Below, in pieces: positions 58,098-64,000 of a stretch of DNA of 64,000 nucleotides. Each line of letters opens with the position of its first letter. Position 1 is the first letter of the stretch. The stretch spans positions 166,761 through 230,760 of the forward strand of contig NZ_JASODI010000002.1 in the NCBI RefSeq assembly GCF_030211955.1, read 5' to 3'. The position numbers and the translations under genes are program-made. Origin of the DNA: Corynebacterium frankenforstense. Lineage in GTDB: Bacteria; Actinomycetota; Actinomycetes; Mycobacteriales; Mycobacteriaceae. The notes beneath the pieces are model-generated. The model made no database searches. It saw only the letters and a program-made list of their open reading frames with translations, and had not been told where the DNA came from.

Positions 58098-59117
58098 ATG
58101 ACTGTGCCGTTCTGGATCTGGGCGGTCACCATCCTGGTGATCCTCGGGTTCTTCGTCTTCGACTTCTACTCCCACGTGCGCACCCCGCACGAGCCCACCA
58201 TCAAGGAGGCCGCCTGGTGGTCGGCCTTCTACGTGGGCCTGGCGCTGGCCTTCGGCGTCTTCGTCTACGTGGTCTGGACCCACCAGCACGGCGTCGAGTT
58301 CCTCACCGGCTACGTCACCGAGAAGGCGCTCAGCGTCGACAACCTCTTCGTCTTCGCGCTGATCATGGGCGCCTTCCAGATCCCGCGCAAGTACCAGCAG
58401 AAGGTACTGCTCATCGGCATCGCGCTGGCGCTTTTCTTCCGTCTGCTGTTCATCCTGGCCGGCGCCGCGGTCATCGAGGCCTGGTCGGACGTCTTCTACA
58501 TCTTCGGCATCTTCCTGCTGGTCACCGCCGCCAAGATGGTCATCGACGAGGTCCGCGACGCCCCGCCGACCGACCCGAACGACATGTGGGTCATCAAGAT
58601 GCTGCGCAAGGTCGTGCCGGTCACCTCGGGCTACGAGAAGGACCACCTGATCGTCCACAAAAAGAGCCAGCACGCCTTCACCCCGCTGCTGGTGGCGCTC
58701 ATCGCCATCGGGCTGATCGACGTGCTCTTCGCCCTCGACTCGATCCCGGCGATCTACGGCATCACCACCGAGGCCTACCTGGTGTTCACCACCAACGCGT
58801 TCTCGCTGCTGGGCCTGCGCCAGATGTACTTCCTGCTCGACGGCCTGCTCGACCGCCTGGTGTACCTGTCCTACGGCCTCTCGGTCATCCTGGGCTTCAT
58901 CGGCATCAAGCTGCTGCTGCACGCCCTGCACGAGAACAACCTGCCGTTCATCAACGGCGGTGACAACGTCTACGCCGCCCCCGAGGTCGGCACGGAGTTC
59001 TCGCTGATCTTCATCGTGGTCGTGCTCACGATCACGGTCGTCGCGTCGATCTGGAAGAACAAGCGCGACGAGGCCCAGGGTGCCGTCGACACCCGGGCCA
59101 AGGCCCCCACGGAGTAG
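58098..59117 (+). CDS. TerC-family membrane protein (manganese exporter type)
   Basis: A 339-residue integral membrane protein with about nine helices of the TerC/Alx family; several relatives export Mn2+ or load it onto secreted enzymes. Motifs are EKALSVDNLFVFALI and LFALDSIPAIYGI, which carry the conserved acidic residues of the metal site. ATG 58098 lies 11 bases after the CGGAGG that the riboswitch controls. A hairpin separates it from the convergent YciI gene. Confidence 0.9.
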   Translation: MTVPFWIWAVTILVILGFFVFDFYSHVRTPHEPTIKEAAWWSAFYVGLALAFGVFVYVVWTHQHGVEFLTGYVTEKALSVDNLFVFALIMGAFQIPRKYQQKVLLIGIALALFFRLLFILAGAAVIEAWSDVFYIFGIFLLVTAAKMVIDEVRDAPPTDPNDMWVIKMLRKVVPVTSGYEKDHLIVHKKSQHAFTPLLVALIAIGLIDVLFALDSIPAIYGITTEAYLVFTTNAFSLLGLRQMYFLLDGLLDRLVYLSYGLSVILGFIGIKLLLHALHENNLPFINGGDNVYAAPEVGTEFSLIFIVVVLTITVVASIWKNKRDEAQGAVDTRAKAPTE

Positions 59118-59137
59118 CGGCCCCCGACGTAGAAGAA

Positions 59138-59161
59138 GGCCGGTTCCCGCGGGGACCGGCC
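59138..59161 (+). terminator. Hairpin between terC and the convergent yciI-like gene
   Basis: GGCCGGTTCCC (59138-59148) pairs with GGGGACCGGCC (59151-59161) with one G-T wobble. No T-run follows. Confidence 0.5.
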
Positions 59162-59174
59162 AGGGGGCGGGGGA

Positions 59175-59465
59175 CTAGCCCCAGATGTTGAGCACCGGAT
59201 TCCAGGGGCGTACGGTGCGCTTCTGGATCAGCCCGGCGACGGTGAACGGGTCGTCGTCCATGACCTTCTCCGCGTCGGCGACGCCGGCGCCCTCCTCGAG
59301 CGAGATCACGATCAGCGCGCCGCCCTCGGCGTCGGTGAACGGGCCGGAGCCGATCAGGCGCCCGGAGTCGAGCAGGGAGCGCAGGAACTTGCGGTGCTCG
59401 GGGCGGGTCTCGGCGATGGCGGGGTTCTCGGGGTCGTACTCGTAGAGGACTGCGAAGGTGTTCAT
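59175..59465 (-). CDS. YciI-related protein
   Basis: A 96-residue protein of the YciI/DGPF family, a ferredoxin-like dimeric fold. RPEHRKFLRSLLDSGRLIGSGPF is the typical His-containing first half, and FTVAGLIQKRTVRPWN closes it. The function is unknown; some relatives are dehydrochlorinases or fusion parts. ATG 59465 lies 6 bases after TAGGAT. Its promoter is interleaved with that of pgsA. Confidence 0.85.
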   Translation of the reverse strand: MNTFAVLYEYDPENPAIAETRPEHRKFLRSLLDSGRLIGSGPFTDAEGGALIVISLEEGAGVADAEKVMDDDPFTVAGLIQKRTVRPWNPVLNIWG

Positions 59466-59471
59466 GGGACG

Positions 59472-59477
59472 ATCCTA
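59472..59477 (-). promoter_or_regulatory. -10 element (TAGGAT) for the yciI-like gene, leaderless
   Basis: TAGGAT on the minus strand ends 6 bases before the ATG at 59465; its -35 position would fall on the pgsA start codon. Confidence 0.45.
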
Positions 59478-59485
59478 GACCCGGG

Positions 59486-59491
59486 TAGGGT
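59486..59491 (+). promoter_or_regulatory. -10 element (TAGGGT) for pgsA, leaderless
   Basis: TAGGGT is followed by 7 bases and the GTG at 59499; its -35 position would fall on the yciI start codon. Confidence 0.45.
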
Positions 59492-59498
59492 GGTGGGC

Positions 59499-60083
59499 GT
59501 GTCCACGTCCCCATCGCCCGCCGCGAGGCCGAGCAATCTCAACCTGCCCAATGTGCTGACCAGCCTGCGCATCCTGTTCGTGCCGGTCTTCGCGTGGCTC
59601 GTGCTGCGCTCCGGTGGCGAGGAGCTCGGCTGGATGTGGGCGGCCTTCGCCCTCTTCGTCGCGCTGATGATCACCGACAAGCTCGACGGCGACATCGCCC
59701 GAGCCCGCGGCCTGATCACCGACTTCGGCAAGATCGCCGACCCCATCGCCGACAAGGCGCTGATGATCACCGCGCTGGTCTGCCTGAACCTGACCGCCGG
59801 GCTGAGCTGGTGGGCCACCGGCATCATCGTCGTGCGCGAGCTGGGCATCACCGCCTGGCGGATGGTGCAGCTGCGCCGCGGCCGTGTGGTGCCCGCCTCC
59901 AAGGGCGGCAAGATCAAGACCGCCCTGCAGTCGGTCGCCGTCGGCCTCTACCTGTGCCCGCTGCCCGACTGGATGGACTGGCCCTCGCGCGCCGTGATGT
60001 GGGCGGCCGTGCTCGTCACCGCCGTCACCGGCATCCAGTACCTCGTCGACTCCCACCGCGAGAACAGGGCGGGTACCCGGTGA
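59499..60083 (+). CDS. pgsA: CDP-diacylglycerol-glycerol-3-phosphate 3-phosphatidyltransferase
   Basis: Membrane enzyme for phosphatidylglycerol-phosphate synthesis, using the CdsA product. It has 194 residues and five to six helices. The CDP-alcohol phosphotransferase motif D-G-x2-A-R-x8-G-x3-D-x3-D is complete (LDGDIARARG ... DFGKIADPIADK). GTG 59499 is set by leaderless spacing. It overlaps cinA by 4 bp. Another CDP-alcohol substrate cannot be excluded by eye. Confidence 0.9.
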   Translation: MSTSPSPAARPSNLNLPNVLTSLRILFVPVFAWLVLRSGGEELGWMWAAFALFVALMITDKLDGDIARARGLITDFGKIADPIADKALMITALVCLNLTAGLSWWATGIIVVRELGITAWRMVQLRRGRVVPASKGGKIKTALQSVAVGLYLCPLPDWMDWPSRAVMWAAVLVTAVTGIQYLVDSHRENRAGTR

Positions 60084-60550
60084 ACGGCGCCCGGGGGATC
60101 CTGCGCGTACTGGGGGAGCGCGGCGAGACCCTCGGCTTCTGCGAGTCGCTGACGGCCGGCCTGGCCTGCGCGACGGTCGCCGACGTCCCCGGCGCCTCCG
60201 CCGTGCTGCGCGGCGGGCTGGTCACCTACGCCACCGACTTAAAGGGCAGCCTGGCGCTTGTCGACGCCGCGGTGCTCGCCCGGTGCGGTCCCGTCGCCGC
60301 CGAGACGGCGGCCGGCATGGCCGAGGGTGCACGCGAGCGCCTCGGCTGTGACTGGGCGGTGTCGTTGACGGGCGTGGCCGGGCCCGAGCCCCAGGACGGG
60401 CACCCCGTCGGCGAGGTCCACCTGGGACTCGCGCATGTGGGGGAGTCCACCCGCACCCGTCGGGTGGACCTGGACGGCTCGCGCGCGCAGATCCGCGCGG
60501 CGGCCGTGGACGCGGCCCTCGGCTTCCTGGCCGAGGCGCTCGCGGCCTAG
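60080..60550 (+). CDS. cinA: CinA C-terminal domain protein (nicotinamide-nucleotide amidohydrolase)
   Basis: A 156-residue PncC-type amidase that turns NMN into nicotinate mononucleotide, recycling NAD. Only the C-terminal CinA domain is present, which is normal for actinobacteria. Motifs: FCESLTAGLACATVADVPGAS, GGLVTYATDLK and SLTGVAGPEPQDG. GTG 60080 overlaps the pgsA stop. It converges with clgR. Confidence 0.9.
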   Translation: MNGARGILRVLGERGETLGFCESLTAGLACATVADVPGASAVLRGGLVTYATDLKGSLALVDAAVLARCGPVAAETAAGMAEGARERLGCDWAVSLTGVAGPEPQDGHPVGEVHLGLAHVGESTRTRRVDLDGSRAQIRAAAVDAALGFLAEALAA

Positions 60551-60577
60551 TTTCTTGCTCTGCCTACCCGGTCGGTC

Positions 60578-60922
60578 TCACTCGGCCGGCATCTCGGTGA
60601 GTTCCTCGACGGCCTCGTCGATGGCCTCCTCGATGGCCATGGAGCCGGCGGCCTCGATGAGGACGTCGGCCAGCGAGACGCCGAGTCCGTGGCAGACGGC
60701 GGCGAGCAGTTCGGAGGAGGCCTCCTTGCGGCCGCGCTCGATCTCGGAGAGGTAGCCGGGGGAGACCCGGGCGGTCTCGGCGAGCTCGCGCAGCGTGACG
60801 TTGCGGTCGCGGCGGAACCCGCGCAGCGCCTCGCCGAGCGCGGCACGCAGGAGCGGCTCGGGGCGGCGCCGGCGGGTGTGCGCGGGCGCCTGGGCGGTCA
60901 TGACAGCGGTATCGGTGAGCAT
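60578..60922 (-). CDS. clgR: HTH-type transcriptional regulator ClgR
   Basis: XRE-family activator of clp protease and other stress genes in actinobacteria. It has 114 residues with the helix-turn-helix [30 protein letters not shown], split around residues 42-70, and the ClgR hallmark [13 protein letters not shown]. The C-terminus is acidic and could act as a degradation tag. ATG 60922 is chosen from the TATAGA -10 five bases upstream; ATG 60901 would give a 107-residue form. It diverges from pspA, a known ClgR-linked gene. Confidence 0.9.
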   Translation of the reverse strand: MLTDTAVMTAQAPAHTRRRRPEPLLRAALGEALRGFRRDRNVTLRELAETARVSPGYLSEIERGRKEASSELLAAVCHGLGVSLADVLIEAAGSMAIEEAIDEAVEELTEMPAE

Positions 60923-60985
60923 CACTATCTATAACGGCCGGGACGCCGGTTTTGTTCCCTGCGGTGTTTTGTCGCGGCCGTGGTT

Positions 60986-60991
60986 TATCAT
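60986..60991 (+). promoter_or_regulatory. -10 element (TATCAT) for pspA
   Basis: TATCAT lies 46 bases before the pspA ATG. The clgR-pspA intergenic region (60923-61037) would hold any ClgR site; I see no perfect palindrome there. Confidence 0.4.
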
Positions 60992-61037
60992 GGGGGCAAT
61001 TCAGACCGCCGACCGAAGCAGGAGGCCGACTACTCTC

Positions 61038-61874
61038 ATGGCGAACCCGTTCAAGAAGTTCTGGAACTACCTCATGGCGCTCTTCGACAACAAGATCGAG
61101 GAGAACGCCGACCCGAAGGTGCAGATCCAGCAGGCCATGGAGGAGGCGCAGCGTCAGCACCAGGAGCTCTCGCAGCAGGCCGCCGCCGTGATCGGCAACC
61201 AGCGCCAGCTCGAGATGCAGCTCAACCGCCGCCTCGGCGAGATCGAGAAGCTGCAGGCCAACACCAAGCAGGCCCTCAAGCTCGCCGACAAGGCGCGTGC
61301 GGACGGCGACGAGCGCAAGGCCGTCGAGTACGAGAACGCCGCCGAGGCCTTCGCCGCACAGCTGGTCACCGCCGAGCAGTCGGTGGAGGACACCAAGAAG
61401 CTGCACGACCAGGCGATCCGCCAGGCCGAGCAGGCCAAGGCCGCCGTCGAGCGCAACGCCGCCCAGCTCCAGCAGAAGGTCGCCGAGCGCTCCAAGCTGC
61501 TCAGCCAGCTCGAGCAGGCCAAGATGCAGGAGAAGGTCGCCGAGTCCGTCCAGTCGATGAACTCGCTGACCCAGCAGGGCTCTTCGCCGAACCTGGACCA
61601 GGTCCGCGAGAAGATCGAGCGCCGCTACGCCAACGCCCTGGGCCAGGCCGAGCTCGCGGAGAACTCCGTCGAGGCCCGCATGGCCGAGGTCCAGCAGGCC
61701 GGCGTGCAGATGGCCGGCCACTCGCGCCTGGAGCAGATCCGCGCCGAGATGAACGGCGAGAACGAGGTCACCTCCGGCTCGAAGCGCGAGGCCATCGAGG
61801 GTGGTGCCCCCGACACCTCGAACGTCAGCCAGGATGCCGTCGCCCGCCGTATGCGCGAGCTGCGCGGCGAGTAG
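61038..61874 (+). CDS. pspA: PspA/IM30 family envelope-stress protein
   Basis: A 278-residue coiled-coil protein of the phage-shock-protein A/ESCRT-III-like family that coats and repairs the plasma membrane. It begins [21 protein letters not shown] (amphipathic helix), then long Gln/Glu/Ala-rich coiled coils (about 25-215) and a polar tail. AGGAGG lies 12 bases before ATG 61038. In mycobacteria ClgR activates pspA; here the two genes are head to head. A strong terminator follows. Confidence 0.9.
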   Translation: MANPFKKFWNYLMALFDNKIEENADPKVQIQQAMEEAQRQHQELSQQAAAVIGNQRQLEMQLNRRLGEIEKLQANTKQALKLADKARADGDERKAVEYENAAEAFAAQLVTAEQSVEDTKKLHDQAIRQAEQAKAAVERNAAQLQQKVAERSKLLSQLEQAKMQEKVAESVQSMNSLTQQGSSPNLDQVREKIERRYANALGQAELAENSVEARMAEVQQAGVQMAGHSRLEQIRAEMNGENEVTSGSKREAIEGGAPDTSNVSQDAVARRMRELRGE

Positions 61875-61903
61875 TACGTCGCGGCTAGTCCGCACAAAGC
61901 CGG

Positions 61904-61938
61904 AAGAACGGTGGCCCTCCAGGGACACCGTTCTTTTT
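61904..61938 (+). terminator. Intrinsic terminator after pspA
   Basis: AAGAACGGTG (61904-61913) pairs with CACCGTTCTT (61926-61935), with CCCT/AGGG pairing inside, and runs into TTTTTG. It lies between the convergent pspA and bioN. Confidence 0.85.
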
Positions 61939-61979
61939 GTTGAGAGGCAGGTCAGTCGGCCGCGGCCAAGCGCCCGGCG

Positions 61980-62612
61980 TCAGTCACCCGCCCCGCGCGC
62001 GGCGAGCGCCTCGGCGAGAGCGCGGGCGCGCCGCAGCGAGCGCACGATGACGGGGGTGGCCACCGCGGTCAGCGAGAAGCCCGCCCCGCGGGCCCGCCGG
62101 GCGTCGAGGACGTCGCCGACGGTGGCCAGCTGCAGGGGGATCAGGCGCAGGGTCAGCGAGAGCGCCAGCGCGATGTTCTCGGCCGGCACGCCGAAGCGCT
62201 TGAGCGGCCGCAGCCCGTGCTCCACGGCGTCGAGGAGCTCCTCGATGGTCGTGGTCAGCGGAAGCAGGCCCGCGCCCATGATCGAGCAGCCGAGCAGCCC
62301 CACGGTCACCGCGCCGGTGACCAGGTCGTTCTGCCACCACTGGAAGGCGCCGAGCACCAGCAGCAGGGGCAGCGGGGCGGCGATCTGTGACCACGCGGCC
62401 GCCCACGGGATACGCGCGACGAGGTAGCCGACGGCGACGATGACCGCGCAGAGGGCCACCCCGAGCGGGCTGCGCCCGAAGATGGTGGCCAGCAGGATGA
62501 AGAGGGTCACCACGATCAGCTTCAGGTCTGCGTCGGCGCGGTGGATGACCGTGTCGCCGGGCACGTGCACGCCGAGCGGCACCGCGCGCGGCATCATCCG
62601 CATGCGTGCCAT
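61980..62612 (-). CDS. bioN: ECF transporter T component (BioN)
   Basis: Energy-coupling membrane protein of the biotin ECF transporter. It has 210 residues with about five helices (LKLIVVTLFILLATIFG; AAPLPLLLVLGAF; LVTGAVTVGLLGC and others). The coupling helices carry LDARRARGAG, the conserved Ala-Arg-(A/S) motif. The ATG overlaps the bioM stop by one base. It is last in bioY-bioM-bioN. Confidence 0.88.
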   Translation of the reverse strand: MARMRMMPRAVPLGVHVPGDTVIHRADADLKLIVVTLFILLATIFGRSPLGVALCAVIVAVGYLVARIPWAAAWSQIAAPLPLLLVLGAFQWWQNDLVTGAVTVGLLGCSIMGAGLLPLTTTIEELLDAVEHGLRPLKRFGVPAENIALALSLTLRLIPLQLATVGDVLDARRARGAGFSLTAVATPVIVRSLRRARALAEALAARGAGD

Positions 62613-63295
62613 CAGCGCTCCATGTCCGCGACATAGCGCGCGATGGTCTCGCGCGGCTCTCCGTCGGCGACGATCCCGCCGTCGCCCAGGTAGATCACCC
62701 GGTCGGCGTCGGCGACCAGGTCGAGGTCGTGGGTGACCACGATCAGCTGCTGGTCGAGGCCGGCGAAGACGTCGTGGATCATGCGGCGGTTGCGCAGGTC
62801 CAGCAGCGTCGTCGGCTCATCGGCGATGACGGTCTCCGGCTCGGTGACGAGCACGGCGGTCAGCGCCAGGAGCTGCTTCTGCCCGCCCGAGAGCAGGTGC
62901 GGGGACTGGTCGGCGTGGCCGGCCAGTCCGAAGCGCTCCAACGCCGCGCGTGCCCGCTCGCGTCGTTCGGCGCGGGGCAGTCGCATCCGCCGCAGGGAGA
63001 ACGCGACGTCGTCAATCACGCTGGGCATGACGATCTGGTTGTCCGCGTCGGAGAAGATGAACCCGACCTTGCGGCGTACCTCGCGGCCGTCCTTGACGGG
63101 GTCGAGGCCGTCGACGCGCACGGTGCCGGAGGTCGGCTCGCCCAGCCCGTTGATCAGGCGGGCGAGCGTCGACTTGCCGGAGCCGTTGGCGCCGATGATG
63201 CCGATGCGGTGCTCGGTGAGGTTGAGGGAGACGCGGTCGAGGACGAGGCGTTCCTCGAACTCGACCGAGACGTCAGTGAACTCGATCGCGGGCAT
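62612..63295 (-). CDS. bioM: ECF transporter ATPase (BioM)
   Basis: ATP-binding subunit that powers biotin uptake. It has 227 residues. Walker A is GANGSGKS (35-42), the signature is LLSGGQKQLL, Walker B ends VIADEPTTLLDL, and the H-loop is VVTHDLDL. The start overlaps the bioY end by 23 bp and the stop touches bioN, so the three are one operon. Confidence 0.9.
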   Translation of the reverse strand: MPAIEFTDVSVEFEERLVLDRVSLNLTEHRIGIIGANGSGKSTLARLINGLGEPTSGTVRVDGLDPVKDGREVRRKVGFIFSDADNQIVMPSVIDDVAFSLRRMRLPRAERRERARAALERFGLAGHADQSPHLLSGGQKQLLALTAVLVTEPETVIADEPTTLLDLRNRRMIHDVFAGLDQQLIVVTHDLDLVADADRVIYLGDGGIVADGEPRETIARYVADMER

Positions 63296-63872
63296 CGGTG
63301 TCCCGGGCGCGGTTGGGTCGACGCAGCAGGTCGGGGAAGGCGGCGTGGACGCCGAGGGCGACGATGACCATCACGACGCACTTGGCGGCGTCCGGGACCA
63401 GGAAGGGGATCTGGCCGCCGGCCGCGGCGACCAGGCCGATGCGGGAGCTGATCATGAGGCCCACGATGCCGCAGGCGTACTGGCAGACGAGGGCGAGGGC
63501 GGCGGCGAGGATGAACCAGCCGATCTGCTCGCCGCGGCGGCCCGGGCGGGCGCGGTAGGCGATCAGGCCGGCGACGAAGGCGGAGACCAGGTAGCCGACG
63601 ATGTAGCCGACGGTCGGACCGCCCAGGGCGCTGATGACGGTGCGGCCGCCCGCGAGCACGGGCAGGACCAGGCCGATGACGAGGAAGAGGGCGACGGAGA
63701 GGAAGCCGCGTCGCGCGCCGAGCACGAGGCCGGCGAGGATGATGACCGCGTTCTGCAGCACGATCGGCACACCGAGGGCGCCGACCGGGATGGAGACGAA
63801 GGCGAATACGATGATCAGGGCTGCGAAGACGGCGCAGTAGGCGACGTCGAGAAGTTTGTTTCTCTGAGGCAT
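63273..63872 (-). CDS. bioY: Biotin ECF transporter S component (BioY)
   Basis: Biotin-binding membrane subunit with six helices. The 199-residue protein shows VPIVLQNAVIILAGLVLGARRG and GGPTVGYIVGYLVSAFVAG, typical of BioY. ATG 63872 is favoured because TATGCT lies 6 bases upstream (leaderless); GTG 63878 with AGGA upstream is the alternative. Corynebacteria are often biotin auxotrophs, and the operon is controlled by BioQ in relatives; a matching site lies just upstream. Confidence 0.9.
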   Translation of the reverse strand: MPQRNKLLDVAYCAVFAALIIVFAFVSIPVGALGVPIVLQNAVIILAGLVLGARRGFLSVALFLVIGLVLPVLAGGRTVISALGGPTVGYIVGYLVSAFVAGLIAYRARPGRRGEQIGWFILAAALALVCQYACGIVGLMISSRIGLVAAAGGQIPFLVPDAAKCVVMVIVALGVHAAFPDLLRRPNRARDTDARDRVH

Positions 63873-63878
63873 GTGCAC

Positions 63879-63884
63879 AGCATA
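63879..63884 (-). promoter_or_regulatory. -10 element (TATGCT) for bioYMN, leaderless
   Basis: TATGCT on the minus strand ends 6 bases before the ATG at 63872. Confidence 0.4.
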
Positions 63885-63887
63885 TCC

Positions 63888-63900
63888 TGAACGCCGTTTA
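63888..63900. promoter_or_regulatory. BioQ-like operator (TGAACGCCGTTTA)
   Basis: The site matches the corynebacterial BioQ consensus TGAAC-N3-GTTAC, as I recall it, in all but the last two bases. It lies directly upstream of the bioYMN -10 element, where a TetR-type repressor would block the promoter. From 63901 to 64000 I see no gene, only AT-richer DNA that may hold a neighbouring promoter. Confidence 0.5.
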
Positions 63901-64000
63901 AGAGAAATCCCCGGGGTTCGGGGTGAACTAGCCCCCGAAAGTTGGACTGGTTTAATTCTAAGCGGTTAGGGGTTCAAGGGTCTGATTCCGATATTGCATC

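Noticed and set aside
54846..58931. A very long open frame (over 1,300 codons) on the minus strand across ftsK and terC
   Set aside because: It lies antisense to clear ftsK and terC, has His/Asp/Gly/Val-rich low-complexity composition and no domain. It is a shadow of third-position GC bias, like similar frames at 34531-38142, 14637-17495 and 46437-48605.

Overview
The window is a GC-rich actinobacterial chromosome segment, almost certainly from a Corynebacterium. It has mycothione reductase, a RimP/NusA/YlxR/IF-2 cluster, IspG/Dxr/site-2-protease neighbours, PptT/PptH, ThyX between DapB and DapA, ClgR with PspA, and a BioYMN biotin transporter, in an order I recall from corynebacteria and partly from mycobacteria. 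Genes are dense, many start with GTG, and about twenty genes begin 6-8 bases after a TANNNT -10 hexamer, so leaderless transcription looks common. I saw no rRNA, tRNA, CRISPR array, transposase or prophage. Layout. 1-6.9 kb: an ABC exporter cut by the window edge, signal peptidase I, RNase HII, a DUF2469 protein, and the overlapping yraN-comM-dprA-xerC run (DNA uptake/recombination and chromosome dimer resolution). 6.9-14.8 kb: a degenerate M23 protein, rpsB-tsf, a small leaderless ORF, pyrH-frr-cdsA, a LapA-domain protein, rlmN and a DUF2631 protein. 15.0-21.5 kb: dxr, an M50 site-2 protease, ispG, a lipoprotein PBP and map. 21.5-28.5 kb: two related small secreted proteins, mycothione reductase, an alpha/beta hydrolase, malate:quinone oxidoreductase, an orphan substrate-binding lipoprotein and a siroheme/cobalamin methyltransferase. 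28.5-41.7 kb: yaaA, proS, a DoxX-like protein, a DUF4439 lipoprotein, rimP-nusA, ylxR-infB, rbfA, a DHH phosphoesterase, a MATE exporter, and the pptH-pptT pair that removes and adds phosphopantetheine on carrier proteins. 41.7-42.95 kb is the one clearly accessory stretch. It is visibly less GC-rich and is wedged between pptT and truB. It has its own promoter with a palindrome in the -35/-10 spacer. It encodes a frameshifted precursor of a secreted, cysteine-rich peptide followed by a four-helix membrane protein. Two of the frame breaks fall exactly on six-G runs. It looks like a bacteriocin-type precursor with a partner or immunity protein, either decayed, phase variable or mis-sequenced; this is my best candidate for an undescribed system. 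43-54 kb: truB, ribF, a nucleoside hydrolase, rpsO, pnp, an AMIN-like lipoprotein, dapB-thyX-dapA and RNase J. 54-64 kb: a mycothiol-type DinB-like protein, ftsK, a TerC transporter behind a yybP-ykoY-type manganese riboswitch, a YciI protein, pgsA-cinA, clgR diverging from pspA, and bioN-bioM-bioY with a BioQ-like operator. Start codons were chosen from Shine-Dalgarno sites, -10 positions and overlaps, and several alternatives are noted.
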